Assembly: GCA_905250885.1 (NCBI GenBank)
Contig: CAJNOQ010000054.1
Coordinates: forward strand, 1-64,000
Length of the DNA: 64,000 nt
Reading direction: 5' to 3'
From: Didymodactylos carnosus
Taxonomy: Eukaryota > Rotifera > Eurotatoria > Philodinida > Philodinidae
This document shows, one piece after another, positions 43,601 through 56,774 of the stretch (its first letter is position 1; each line of letters starts with the position of its first letter). A model generated the notes under the pieces. The model saw only the letters and a program-made list of their open reading frames with translations, was not told where the DNA came from and ran no database searches. Position numbers and translations under genes: made by a program.

Positions 43601-45145
43601 TCTCGTTTTGAAGAGAATACTTTCCTATACATGACAATGTGGTTTGTCGAAAAACTGGATTCTGTAAAACTGTAAGGTCTTTTAGAAAACCGTGTAGTTG
43701 GAGGGACTTTCGAAAACCTAGAAAATATTTAAGAACCCACCTAAGGAGACAAAGATACTAACTAAAATAAGTCTTTATCTAAACTAGAGACTTTCGGTCG
43801 ATTTTGCTGGGGGGAGGAGGAGGGGCAGCCTTCCTAATGTAAAAATTACTCTGGTTATTTGTTTCTTTTTTCTCTATAGCTTATATGTGCAGAACCGATA
43901 CAGGTGAGGTATTGTGCTATAAACAATATCGCATACAACCCAATGATGCTCAAGCAATCGGTAAAGTTTTGGAACAATTAAGTAAGTTGAGTTTCTACTA
44001 ATGACACATTAAATATGAGTTGCTTTTTGTCTAGTTCCATTAGTACATATTCAGCATGAAAATCTCATACGTTATCGAGGCATCGCATTGGATCAAGATC
44101 ATATTTTATTTTTCATGGAATACTGTAGTTTTGGAACGGTTGCCCAATTATTAATTGGGTAAGAATTAACGATGATCTCGCTATGAACATCAATCATATA
44201 CGTTGCATCTATTTCAGATCAAAAGTAGAGTCAAGTGCTGCCACGGCAACTGTTCCTACCAAAGACGGTCGCACACGATCTTCGACATCAACAGTAACAA
44301 CCACAAGCGATTCGGATTTAAATATCGCCATTACACCTACTCATCGTCGTCTACCGTATAATGAAAATCCAAATAATGTAAAATTAACATGCTCAATTGC
44401 CGAAGACGATATAAACTCAAAATTGATTGATGACGGGATCTATTCAACACAAAACGGTTATGCATTTTTAGATGAAAAATTAGTTCAAATCTATGTTAAA
44501 CAACTTCTTTCAGCTCTTTCATGTTTACATGATCAAGGTATTATTCATCGTGATATTCGATGTGTCAACATATTCTTAACAGATACCACCAAACGGCACA
44601 TAAAATTAGGTAAGTTTACAGAAATAGGATTATGATAGTTACAAAAAAGAATAGAATTACGATATAATCAGTTATAGCTGTGCAGTTTTTTCCATTTTGA
44701 ATATTCAATCTTTCTAACTTTTATTATAATTTATTAAGGTGATTTGAATTTTGTCTATGACTTTAAATTCATGAAACGAAATCAACACCAACAAATGTCC
44801 GATGTCGAAGAAGTTATCTCTATGCGAGAATCAATTGCTTTTATGTCACCGGAAACCATCACACAAAATGAAACAACTACAAAATCAGATATATGGAGTC
44901 TTGGTTGTACTCTTATTCATATGTTAACAGGAAGAATTCCATGGTCGAATTATACGGTTGCTAGTAACGTCTATTATTTAAATGTCAAATATCGAATAGC
45001 TTATGGAGATAAACCTCAAATCCCAGGTCATTTATCTGAAAACTGTGTCGATTTTCTTGAAAAATGTTTTATTCATGATCCAAATAAACGACCATCGTGC
45101 AGTGAACTAGAAAAACATCCATTTGTGACTGAAGCAAAAGAATAA
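34624..45145 (+). CDS. Map3k4: MAP3K4/MEKK4-family protein with degenerate kinase domain
   Basis: MAPK kinase kinase 4 family member; the family relays stress signals to p38 and JNK. Exons: 34624-35095, 35148-36590, 36653-37264, 38446-38943, 39904-40571, 40632-41209, 41269-41372, 43880-43981, 44035-44158, 44218-44609 and 44739-45145. All phases agree and the total is exactly 1800 codons (1799 aa); human MAP3K4 is about 1600. The N-terminal two-thirds is helical and low in known motifs, with Ser/Pro-rich loops. The kinase domain starts near residue 1440. TGEVLCYKQYRIQPND (Lys1473) aligns with TGELMAMKEIRFQPND of MAP3K4, which fixes the family. The glycine-rich loop GEGQYGKV is replaced by ARGQFATS. 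The catalytic loop is HRDIRCVN (Asp1646 kept, Lys changed to Arg1648). DFG is replaced by DLN (1666-1668), and APE by SPE. IWSLGC is intact. An insert of about 75 residues precedes helix E. Introns 4 and 7 contain a SINE and a tRNA gene. Upstream exons cannot be excluded. Confidence 0.92.
37590..37780 (-). repeat. Possible SINE-like fragment in MAP3K4 intron 3
   Basis: On the minus strand CTGAGTTCGAGTCCACTCC contains a good pol III box B (GTTCGAGTCC). It is followed by about 180 bases of atypically GC-rich sequence including CCTTGGCAGGGCAGCCCC. No box A is visible upstream and no second copy was found, so the call is tentative. Confidence 0.25.
38205..38312. mobile_element. Hairpin MITE in MAP3K4 intron 3
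   Basis: AGTTATCTGACTTATT at 38229-38244 is perfectly inverted at 38276-38291. Weaker pairing continues outward (GATATATGTGA against GATATGTATACTGTG), making a roughly 100-bp hairpin with a 31-base loop. Family unknown. Confidence 0.5.
39233..39565 (-). mobile_element. SINE copy 2, inverted and 5'-truncated, in MAP3K4 intron 4
   Basis: The reverse complement aligns with the SINE at 16584-17098. Shared blocks include CGGATCACCCGTC, CTACGTTGTGA, GCGAAAGAACTCTGCGTCAG, TTGATGACTAGTAACGAGAT, TCAGAAGCTTGTCAACTG, AGCCGCAAGGCGG and the tail GTATTCTT..CTTTTTCC. By eye the two copies are about three-quarters identical. The tRNA head is missing, and about 90 bases present in copy 1 are absent here. Apparent reading frames across 39139-39541 are translations of this element. 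Confidence 0.85.
41577..41649 (-). tRNA. tRNA-Arg (anticodon CCG)
   Basis: On the minus strand the 73-base sequence folds as a full cloverleaf. Acceptor stem GCGCCTT pairs with AAGGCGC. The D arm contains TAGCTCAGAGGCCAGAGC. The anticodon arm is TGTGC-CTCCGGA-GCACA with anticodon CCG, reading the CGG codon. The variable loop is AGGTC and the T arm GTCAG-TTCGAAC-CTGAC. Boxes A and B are intact. A T-run (TTTGATTTTTT) just downstream can terminate pol III. There is no intron, and CCA is not encoded, as in other eukaryotes. It sits in MAP3K4 intron 7 on the opposite strand to the host gene. It looks functional, not SINE-derived. Confidence 0.95.
41650..43879. other. rest of MAP3K4 intron 7
   Basis: The longest MAP3K4 intron (41373-43879). 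Apart from the tRNA gene I see no coding or repeat structure; frames near 42315-42566 and 42919-43206 have no recognisable domains. Confidence 0.45.
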
Positions 45146-48100
45146 TATTTAAAGTTGAAAGATTTTGCTATTTTGTTTTGTCGTATACATACCCCGGTGA
45201 TTTTATTCTCGTATAGTTTTTTTGTAATTTTTCTGAAGATTTAAAATCATAAAGTGATAAAAATTAATATAGATTCTATTCTGTATTTTTTTTCGCAGCT
45301 AATTAATATTGATATTTTAGCAAGGTGAAATTTTGCTTAGGAGAATTATAATAAAACAAATTTCAATTTTTTCTATAATTGTAGTGAATTTTTCTAATAT
45401 TTTTTGTATACAGACTATTTTAACCTTATTAGTGTTCGGAAACATGAAATATATCTACTGGGACATAAATAAAGAGATAGTTAAACTTTGTTTTTTGGAT
45501 ACAAGAACAAGTATTTAAAACTATTTTGATCTGAACGACTTATTTCTAAAATAAAACACCAAGTTCCTACTTAGTAGTTAGGACATTCAGACTAAAAGTT
45601 TTCGTGTTAGCAGAAATGAATATATAACATGATAATTAACTCGAGTTCATATATACATCTATTTTTGAGACTACTAATAATCAATTAAGAGTATAATCTT
45701 CCAAAAAATTAGAGTTAACGAAAGATCTCGCATGGATAAGGCAACTGAGAAAAGAAATTTCCTAAAAAAAGCGTATTTTTAGTTTTCAAATGAATCATTT
45801 CTCGTCAACATATCTGTACCAGCCTGTCCTCTTTTTTGATACGATTACAGTTTACATGAAAAAAGCCCAGATAATATCAATATTTTTCTTTGATGTTTAA
45901 ATAGCCGTAAAGATGTGTTTGTGTGAATTACACGTCTAGTTGAAAACTAATAATAATAACTTTAAGGTCTACTATAACGTTTCGTTCATTTTCCATGATA
46001 GCAGGAGTTTAAGTGTCATTTTTTTGTTAGATAGAAAATATGATCAATATAAATTTCAACAAACAGGAAAAAAACAGCGCGGTTGAATAAAAGCGAACAT
46101 GTTGAGTTATCCAATATGCTCAGCACGGTTTGTTTTCGATTAATTGTGTTACATGCTGAACAAAATTACAAAAAAAAAAAATAGATGCGGTGATTTTTGT
46201 TTTGTACTTTTCTTAAAAAGAGGTTAGGCGTAAGATTCAATTATGTTAGATATATACATAGATATGTAGATAGAAAAGCTGTGAATATTTGTGTGCCAAA
46301 AATAAAACTCCCATTTGAAACAGAAATTATGTGTCTACAATGGTTAAATTAGTTTTGTGATTTAACACAATATTAAAATAACTGACCGACAGACGATAAA
46401 ATGCTTCTTTTCTTTACTTCTAGAGACCATAAGTGATCACTTCAATTTTTTAGCATATGAACCATGGCTGGCATGTAGGTCGATTTTGTCCCATATGACG
46501 AGGTCTACTGGAGAACATCATCTTCAGACAGTTCGTATTATTACCAGAATTCTTAGATGTCAGGGACAGTCCCTCACTCGACCATTTTATCCCCCAGTAA
46601 ATAAATCTCCCATGGGGGATATATTTCGTTCCCACTGGCAATTTATTTGAAGTCCTACTACTTCATCGTCATATTTGAGATGAAAAGATCGCCGGGTGAT
46701 TACATAATATGCAAAGATTTATGCCCTCTTTAGCATATCTTGTCATAAAGATCATTATCATATAGGTGTTTGGGTAGTTTGTAGTAAATAGTGTTATTCT
46801 GAGATTCGTGAGCCGCCTCTCAAAACATCACTCTTCCTGTCTTGCGCGTCCCAGGATTTATCAGACGTGTGATATGAATTTGTCGATAGAACCTAATTGA
46901 AACGAAAAAATCTATTGTTTGAAATTTGAAAAATTAGCTTTGAAAGAATGAATTCTAAATTAGAACTATAAAAAGAAACGACAGTGTAATTCTAACGATA
47001 AATGGTTAAAAAATTCACAAAATTGATTTTAATTTATTTGTAATATGTGACTTTAGTTGAGCTCATCGGGTATTTTAGATTGACATGACATTATTTCATT
47101 AAAATAAGCGTCCTCCATTTTCTCCCCCATTCGAAACTTTCTGTTCCACATTCGAAAAAAATAATTTGAGACCCCCGATTATTACTGTTCCATCTGCTTA
47201 GCGCTATCTATAAAGTATTAATATCAGCGCATATAAATGACAAAAGAAGCACGTGTTTTTTAATACTTATCAACTAACTAACACTAGCCGACGAAAACTC
47301 GACTACTTTTCCATGTCTCATATGAATAGACATAGTCTATACATCGTCAGTGTGAATGTACAAACATCAAATGTCCTTGACATATTGTTAAAACTTTATT
47401 TTTTTTCTCGTCTTATATACACACACAGTTAATAATATGTTGACAGTTGAAACAATAACATTGTGCCATGTGATAAGTACACTCCTAGTGGAAACAAAAT
47501 TGTTAAAATCTAGATTAGTAATATTTATTCTGTTCACATTGTAAAGTCAGTATGGTATGTACTAAGAGTATATATGTTTTCCACACTTCTCTTTGACAAT
47601 TTCTCGCTAATCAGTCAGGTGTTCTAAATGTTTAATTGATGAATTTAAAAGTTTATTTTAAACTGACTGACTAATAATTTATTTCTCTAGACTAGACAAA
47701 CATCACGTGAAATATTCATTTAACATTCGAACGATATAAATGACAATTAAATTAGAAACAGTTAGATAGACATTTTCATTCTTTCTCATCGTTAAGCCAC
47801 GCGCTATAATTATCGTCTTTGTCTTAATTATAGCTGTGTTATTCTGTCAGTTGGCCAATATTTTATAATCCCAAATTTTATTTGAAGGTAAAACTTAAGC
47901 TCTTTAGCCTATGGCAAGCGAAATAGTAGTTTGACAGCAACTAATTATAATGACAAAAAAATGAGTGTGTTTATATTCTAAATTGATCTAGTTTATCTAT
48001 ACATATCGTTATGTGACGAGCTTTCCATTTTCAAACCTACACATTTTGAAAAGTGCGCGATTTTTTGACGTGTTACGGATCTCTTATTCTATATCATTTT

Positions 48101-50891
48101 ATACATAAATACATACAAGAGAAAAACGAACGAATCTTGATATATGTACATGTGATAACGAATTGAAAGATATAGACACCTTTTTTTTTGAAAATTGTTG
48201 TTTCAACGTCTTTTTTGACCTTGTTTGAATTAGTATGTTCTTATTGAATTTGGGAAAAGTGGGCGTGGCTTTTTTCAAAAGAGAGGTGCTAAATAAGAAA
48301 ATTAAGAAGCTCATTTGAGTTTGCAAGGAATACAACTGACTACACTTAGGTGCAATCTCCAAAACAAACTTAAGCAGAATAAGAGGATTTTGTCCTTCAC
48401 AAGATGTTTTCTAAAATACTAAAAATTCAACCTTAAAGATATAAAATCAATATTCTATAATTGCGCCTTTCCAAAAGAGCATAACAAATCGAATATTCTT
48501 CTTGCTCTTCGAATAATAACGGTTGAGTAACGATTTTTTTGATCGATTCTCTTTTTTTTAAAAAATGAAAAAGCAAAACATACTAGTCGTTTTCTAATCT
48601 GTTGGTGATAAGTCCTTGACCTTGATTTTTTAATTAGAGACCTATTAACTTCTTCTCTTTCATGTTCTTTCGACTTTTTTGTGAGTGACAGAAAGTCAAA
48701 ATCGAAGAAAAGGTTACAACTACTTTTGTCACTACAGAAAGGTTCTTATAAATTCTTCAAACTTCGCAGTGTGTGTCTGTGTTTGCAATCATTCATTCAT
48801 TTCCGTCAAAAAAACATAAAAGTGAAAACATACCGCCACTGAACACTGAACATTTATTGAAGCGAATAGCAAGATGTCTAATCCTGTATAGTATTAGCCT
48901 AGAGCATTTTGATTAAAATAGAAAAATAATCATTATCTTGTTTCCTACTTGTTTGATGTGTTTAATTACATTAATTATTTAATAAAAGAAAGATCTTGTA
49001 CAATGATGAGCAGTGATTGTATCGTTAAACAAATCACAGAAGCCTAACTATACGGTGTAAATCTCTACGGTGAATTCTGACTTTGACACTGTTTATTTAA
49101 TTTTCAGACAATTTTGTCATGGATTTAGGAATAAATGTGTTATGATGAATATGTGAATGAGAATGTTACTTTACAGACTGATGAATATTCAAATTAAACA
49201 TATACAACTACTGCTGTCACTATTGACTCTATTTACTTATATTTTACGGTTTGTTCTATTTACAGAATAAATTTAATATCATTTGTTATTGACTTTATAC
49301 ACTGCCATTTTCCGTTATGTGAAAATGAGTAATAGCTAATAATTTTAATTCAAAATTTAGGAAGATTTATATATCTATAGGAAAGATTATTTTCATCATC
49401 AAAACAAATATCTCGTAGGTTATAATAGTATTAAACTGATCATTTCTAAGTTTCTTTGCACTTTGGATTGAACAGAAGAACTATTTTCTATCTTCTAAAA
49501 AACTGTTAGAGATTTCAATGTTTAGCTGTAGATCTTTATTCAAAGATCTGTCTTTAACAGTATATCGACATAGAAATTTTGCCTTTCTTACCATTCGTAT
49601 ATTTTGCTCATTTTTTGAAAAAATACACTTAAGTCCGTTTTTCTATTTCTCTCAATGTTCCGCTTAGAGCATATTTTCATTCCTAAAATGTAATGATAAT
49701 AGATTATCAGTTGCAGGAGTCCGTGATTATTATTATTGTGTTATTCGTTTCTTCCTACCAAGTATATTGAATTGAGTATAAAAATGACATAGTCATGAGG
49801 TACTTTTAGTTTTTTTGTTGTTATTGTGTACTATTTAAATTTGAAAGATTATTTTTGGTAAGAAAGTATGGGAGCACACAAGAACTTGTCAGTAAACACT
49901 TGAACATATCGAGAAATACTCTCAAATATGACACATAGGTAATCAAGCGTCGACACGGAGAAGTGTGTTGGCATATGCATAATTTTTTTTAATTTTTATT
50001 GACTTGTTAGGTGATCTTTTAACAACTTGAGAAAATAAGTAGTGACATTAAGGAAATTGTCTTAGTGTATGTGCTAAATAGCCTGTTTACAAAAACTAAA
50101 CAAAAACCTCATTTTTAGTAGTGCATATAGAGTATAATTCCAATTACACAAATGTTTTCTCATCAATGACCAAATAGAGCAAAAAGGTTTAGATATTTAA
50201 ACTCAATATCTAATAGATTTAAGAAAGACTAGTTTTCTTATACTAAATTTCGTGAAAAACTAAATATACAATCACTTATGACATATCAGATTTATTCAGT
50301 CGAATAGATACTAGACGTATCTCTCATTTCATTTTTTCAATATTACTCACCATGCGTTGAATTCTTTTTGACAGTGAATATCAAGAAAGTGAAGATCTTA
50401 TCTATTCTTGATTGCAGTACGTTAACGTTTTTTTAATACTCGATAAGTGTAAGAAACTAGCTGAAACACGAGAGAGTAAATTTTCAATGTTCAGAGCCAA
50501 TTGTTATTAAAACTTTTTAATAAGTCTGATGACAAAATATGAACATCTTTCTTGATGAATGTTCATTATAATCACCATTTGCCGTTTGTACTTTTTCTTA
50601 TAAAAATATACTGATCATCTTTATTCTCCTTTTGATCTATTGATAAATACTCTCTATAAAAATATTATTTAAACAATTAACTAATTCGATTGTTCTTAAT
50701 ATTCGCCTACTGGTTAGACATAATGGCGCCTTAAGAAGTTTGGTTCCTACGCCAATTTAAAATTTTTTTTCCCCTCAAGAAAAATATTGATTTCATTTAA
50801 AAAATCCAACTTAATCTTCTGTGAAGTTTAATATGTTAACAGTTTTGCATTTTATTTTAGATTTATATTGGAAAGCCGTAATTTTTGAAAA
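45146..50891. other. intergenic between MAP3K4 and CDC25
   Basis: 5.7 kb of AT-rich sequence. AATAAA signals near 45348 and 45468 could end the MAP3K4 transcript. A 63-codon frame at 46450-46641 (minus) and an 87-codon frame at 48099-48362 (minus) show no domain. Nothing else supported. Confidence 0.45.
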
Positions 50892-51988
50892 ATGGCTCAA
50901 CTATCAATACAACGTACTCTATTATCATCAACCACAACAGGAAATGGATTATTTTCTGATCATAAGTGAGTGCTAATATAATTATCTTTTTCTACTGATA
51001 AGAATATAGACTGTTTAAGAGATAATCATGATTGTTTCTCTTCTATATAAATCAAATTGAATTTGATTATAGTTTATTCTTTAATAACTCTATCACAATA
51101 ATTGACAAGTATGCAAGGCATATAGATTGTTGCCCGGATATGAATAATAATTTTCCCTTACTAATTCAACACGATATAATTATTTTTTATCTCTCTGAAA
51201 CTCTTTGTTGTTCTCCCTGAATTAATTTCGAAGAAAGAACATTCTTTCAGAAATGGATTCTCGTTTTGTCGAAAAATGCTGTGGACAACAAACTTTCATC
51301 AATTAACATCAAAGAGGGTCAGAGGACGCCGTCAGAGTGAAGGTGTCTTTTCAACAAGAAGTACGAACCCTTCCACGGATAAAAGAAAACATTATCGTTA
51401 CCGTAAAACAGATTTTTACCTTTCTCCTAAAATTTTTTAGTATTCTCCTAAAAACTTGCACCCCGCCTACTTTCTATTCTCGCTGACGTATTGTGCATAT
51501 CTGCTTCCGGATTCAACAGACTAATCCACACTTCAATACTTCTAAACATGAATTATTATTAGGTCTTTTTGAAATAGAAATTAGAGATAATTAACAAACA
51601 TGAGAACTTCTGTGGAGAACTGATCGATGTCTATGGGATCTTTAGAACGACGAGGAAGCTCGCAATATTAACATGTCTTATTGGCTGAACCATCCGTTCT
51701 TAGCATTCGACCAGTCACTATCTATTTCTTGCGTTAGTCTGCCTCGATATAATTAAGTCAATTATCAGTTCTGTGGCGGGTCCAGAAGACGGTCGTTAGA
51801 TAATTAAAATTCGTTAAGAAAAATTTGAATGTTAATGTTCGGGGAATTCGTTATTGTACCATGATAATAATAATAATAATAATAATAGTGACTCAATGAT
51901 GCATTTAAACGAACGACTTGAGAGTAACCAGAAGTTTAAATTGTAGTTTGTTTTCGTTTTTATAATTGATTCTTCCCTTTTCTCTCTC

Positions 51989-52019
<31 letters not shown>

Positions 52020-55000
52020 CCTCTCTTGTTCGTTAGTCTTCGCGCATGTTATAAAACATATTACATAATTCAAGCAAATTATCAAGTGTTTCCCAAAGGC
52101 GAGTCAAATAATACATGAAATTGGTCTAACGAACCAGAGAATAATAGGAATACAATAGAATCAGAGAAATTTAAGTAGAATATCTATTAAAAAAATAAAA
52201 TAGAAAACAATCGACAATGTCAAGACGACCTAATATATGTACCACTTTTGCCACTCATTATAACGACAAGAATTTTTAGTTGATTTTGTACAGGCATGAA
52301 TAAGTATCTTTTCAAGAAATTAATGTAAATGTTGCGTTTGCAGAATGTTTTATACTGACAGGGATGTCCATCGTTTTGGCATGGCAGAGGCTGCGCTGAG
52401 AGAATAGTGTTTTCAAATTCAGACATATCATATATTCTAAGGTATATATGTATAGCTCTAATCCAAGTCGATTTAAGCTCTTTTTGTAAAAAAGCTGTCT
52501 CGATATGATGCCGCTATTCCTGACACAACAGCCTTGCCACACCTATTCTATTCATTCAAACGAAGAAGGTGCGGCTTTAACATTACTGATTGTATCTCTT
52601 TGGTTTAGAATAGAGAGAGATTCAATGGAATAGAGAACAGAAAACACATTTGTTTTCCACCGTTGTACTAACAAATAAATGTCGTTCGTTACTTTTTCAA
52701 CTATTTCTATGTTCATAGATATGGAGAGAGAAAGAGAGAGAGAGAGAGAGAAAGAAAGATGTACGATAGAAAAAGAAAAATATACAGAAGAGAAACGAAA
52801 ATGATAGGTTTCAATTGTGAAATCATAATTATTAGAGAACGATGGATTTTTTTCATTCGTTCATTACGTTTTTAAAAATATAAAGCGATTAATTTCAATA
52901 GGAAACAGATTGTATATAGTCGTTAAAACATCTAGAAATAAAAGAAACCATTAGAGAAAAAAACGTTTATATATTCTTTTTTTTTGTTCATGTTCTCATC
53001 ATACATATTAATAGTTGTTTTTACTGATTAACATTCATAATCTTCAAATTTTATATTTGAGAAGATATTTCCTCTTGTTTATATCGAACATAAAATAGTT
53101 GTTCTCCTAATAATAATAATCTGTACGCAGTTATCTAACATTAGCATCGGCATTAGCAATATTGGCAATGTCTACAGTACGCAGGTAAAAAACCATGAAA
53201 CAATGTTGTGTTTATAAATAATTGTGAAAGCTTTCTGTTCTACAGATGATGAGCGAGAGACATAGTACAGAGTGATGGAGCGATATCTTCGGTAATAATA
53301 ATAAGCAAAACTGTTTTGAGTATATCAATAATTAGAAAAGAATTTAATAGCAGTTTTACTGAACATTGAGATGGACAAAAAAGCCAATTCATGGTAGCGT
53401 TGCAAAAGAGAAAACGATTGCATTAAGAAAATTCTGATTTTGCCTTGCGTGTTTTCTTGAATTCAGTACATGGGAGATCTATTAAAACTTGAAGATTAAA
53501 TTCAGATTTTCTCGTTATAAAGGGCAGAATACCTTTTTCAAACATTCCTCTAGAATATGGCTAAGATATATTGAAGACAATAGCGTCATCAAATGGTGAG
53601 AAAATCCCAGTGTACAGAGATAGCGCTCTCATTAGTCTTTCTCGATAATGTTCTTTCATGGGTGAACATTACTTTTGATTACATGCATCACAATCCTCGC
53701 AAGAAGAGATATAAGATAAAGTATGACTCAAGAAACGATCATTTTAGAAAGAATCTTACAAAGCAGGAATATTTTCTTCGATCTATCTCATTTCGATCTC
53801 TACCTTAGCTCGTTAATTATAGTTTAGCTCAGATATTACCGGTGAGGGATTAGATTATGGACTTTTCTAACTTTTTAAACTGATTGCTAATAGATATAAA
53901 TCATATCATCTAAGTAAAAAAGACAAAGAAAAGTCAAAAGTCAAAATGGTTTTTGTAAACGAAGTTATACGGTCTATTTCTTTGAACGCATCAAACTCGC
54001 AGTGAGATATGAAATTCAGTAGCGCAACTAACAGAAAACAGTACGTGAAAACATTTTTATTGCCACGTGTTTTGAAATCCACGTATCGTCTGATCCATAA
54101 CAGACAGAACAGTAAAAAATATCATACAGTAGACGATTAAATTTAACATATGTTATTATACAAACTTCTTTAAAAAGCCATATAGATATACTTTCCTTCT
54201 GTAGCTTAACGTCTCATAGTAAAATAAAGCTACAAAGTGCGATTAGTTAGGAGACGAGTGTGAGTTTACCCAAAAAGTGGCAAATATTACACGTAGTCTA
54301 GAAAACGCTTTATTCTCAGATGAATTTAGTTAAAAATGTGAAGAGAGGCAGTCCGACGCCCCAACATCTTTAATGTAATAAGAGCCTTTCTTTGGAAACT
54401 TTTAAAGAAGATCAAATAAATATGTTCTTTAAAGTAGTGGTTTGTGATAAGGATGTCTTATCAACGTATGATATAAAGATCTCACCAGTCCTTGATTAGA
54501 ATAACTCGATTAATTTTTATTTATTTCAGACCGATGACTCCCAGACGCTTATTATTTCCTTCAAGTGAGGATGAATCGTCACCACAATACAACTACTCCC
54601 CTTTAACTTGTACAGAACAAATAGAAACATCTCCACTCTTAGCCCTAAAACCAAATAATCCATTACCATCAAAGTAAATTACACTTAGTTATTTCATGTT
54701 GATAGTAAAACCGCAATTTTTTTCCTTTTTCTGAAGAACTCGACGAACTCGTCCATTTCTCGTGAATAAAGAAAATGTTCATTCGACGAATGATAATAGT
54801 AACCATATTGGACAACAACAGTCACGTTTAGAAGAATTTGGATTTCGTCAAAATTTAAGATGGCAAATATTTATTGATAATCATAACAATAATCAAAAAG
54901 GCTTTACTTCCAAACAATCAACATCTTCTAGTCAAAAGTCAACAAAACTGCCTGTTTTAAAGCCGATCAATGACGTCAGCCGATTGTAAGTATAACAGCT

Positions 55001-56774
55001 CTATTAACAATTCTTTGCTAGTTAGGCTTGTTTCTCATGTAGCAAAGGTAGATTATGAATTATTTTTTTGTACATTATATATTTTTACTTCGTCAATGTA
55101 GACCCTTGCTTGATGAATTTGAAATTGATACAACATTAAATACATCATTAACTACAAAAGCTACATTTAATAAATCGAAGAAAACTACGGGAAAAACGAA
55201 ACAGAAACAGCCACCTACAATAGTTGTACCAGTTAGACAAGAATTAATTGCATTTGAAGGTGAAAACTCAGAAGACAGTGGTTTTTTCAGTCAGGTATTA
55301 TAAACTTGTGACGAAAGGTTTTCTAACGACTAATACAAAATAATTTTTTTCAGGACACATGTGATGAATTTTCATCATCTATAAAGACAACAGTAACAGA
55401 AAATGAACACGATCGAATGGAGGTAAAATAAGTAAGTAAAAACTCTTTCTTAGAAAATAGAACCTGAATTTTTACATTTCTTTAGATTTCTACCTGTTCA
55501 CCATTTGCTTCTCTACCAATGGAAAAATTTGATTCTGTATCATCTTGGGAAGATGAAGACGATTTGATTATTATAGAAGAAATAAACGATGTCATCATTA
55601 ATAAAAAGGTATATTAATCTTAGTTTTCACATCAATTTTAAATCACTTATCGGTTTATGTTTTTAGAAACGTCTTGAACGATCTATATCATCGACAACAT
55701 TAACTGATAAAGAATTAATATCGAAACGACGAAAAACAGATGATCATAGTGAGGACGAAAAAGATTTAAATTTAAATAAACATTCAAATAATGGACGTTC
55801 TCATTATATGATGCCACATACTGAACAACAAGTCATGGAGTCAGTCGATATTGGTAATATTATATTGATAGTTCGAGAAAACAAGTATAGTTCGTATATG
55901 AGTTTAACATACATAGAGATGCATTTTTGTTCGAGTTCGAGAAAACAACGAATGAGAAAGCCTGAACTGATTTTCATCTAATTCATATACTCCTATTATA
56001 CAGTCATATTTTTTAGGTTTACAACAACATACTTACATTGCTGATCGTACAAAATCCTATTTACTTCCAACATTACCATTTGCAAAACAAGCAGATCTTC
56101 CATCGATTACGGGCGATACTGTATGTAAATTACATACAGACATATCGAACATGTGTTTTTTAACTGAATATTAATTTTAGATTCGTGATTTGTTAAATAA
56201 TGTTTATAGTTCTGAAATTGAACGTTTCTATATAATTGATGCTCGTTATCCATACGAATACGAAGGTGGTCATATAATGACAGCTAGAAATATTTATACA
56301 AATGAAGGAATTATTGAACAAGTATTAAAAACACCACATATTCCGGATGATCCAAAGAAACGTATTATTATTATTTTTCATTGTGAATATTCAGCGGAAC
56401 GAGGACCAAAATTGTAAGTATCGCTTTTCATCTAACTTCTATCATTTGTGTGAAAACAATAAGATGGTTGAAATTTATAAAATATACTCTTTCCGTTTAG
56501 ATATCGTTTTTTGCGTGATCAGGATCGTAAACTTCATATGCATTGTTATCCTCGTCTATATTATCCGGAATGTTATTTACTTGATCAAGGTTATAGAAAA
56601 TTTTTTGCCGATCATAAAGATTTATGTACACCACAATCATATCGTACAATGTTAGACGATCAATTTCAAGATCAATGTCGACTCTATCGATCGGTTTCAA
56701 AACAGTCCGAAAAAACAACAGATCAGCGTCGTACACGACTACGACAATGTTTATCGTTTGCACATTTAATTTGA
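50892..56774 (+). CDS. Cdc25: CDC25 dual-specificity phosphatase
   Basis: Cell-cycle phosphatase that removes inhibitory Thr/Tyr phosphates from cyclin-dependent kinases at mitotic entry. Exons: 50892-50965, 54530-54673, 54737-54985, 55102-55294, 55354-55422, 55486-55608, 55667-55853, 56017-56120, 56181-56413 and 56501-56774. The phases agree; 549 aa. The N-terminal half is disordered and regulatory, with PMTPRRLLFPSS, a KEN box at residues 84-86 (an APC/C degron in this family) and basic KKRLERS/SKRRKTDD stretches likely acting as a nuclear signal. The rhodanese-fold catalytic domain occupies the C-terminal part: ARYPYEYEGGHI, then active-site loop HCEYSAERGPK with Cys449 and Arg455, then YRFLRDQDR and YPRLYYPECYLLDQGYRKFF. 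The family loop is HCEFSSERGP, so one Ser is Ala here (453). The first intron is 3.56 kb; exon 1 joins in phase but is the least certain part. Confidence 0.93.
51863..51888. repeat. (AAT)n microsatellite
   Basis: About eight tandem AAT/ATA units. Confidence 0.85.
51982..52025. repeat. (CT)n microsatellite
   Basis: Nearly pure CT tract with a few CC interruptions. Confidence 0.85.
52722..52760. repeat. (GA)n microsatellite
   Basis: GA tract with GAAA interruptions. With the CT tract about 0.7 kb upstream it could form an intramolecular stem in the pre-mRNA. Confidence 0.85.

Larger units (their letters stand above)
50966..54529. other. CDC25 intron 1
   Basis: A long first intron holding three microsatellites (listed separately). 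No nested gene or structured element recognised. Its length against the 58-163-nt introns of the same gene suggests regulatory content or insertions too old to recognise. Confidence 0.5.

Noticed and set aside
46450-46641. 63-codon minus-strand frame
   Set aside because: Isolated, no domain, no splice partners; likely chance.
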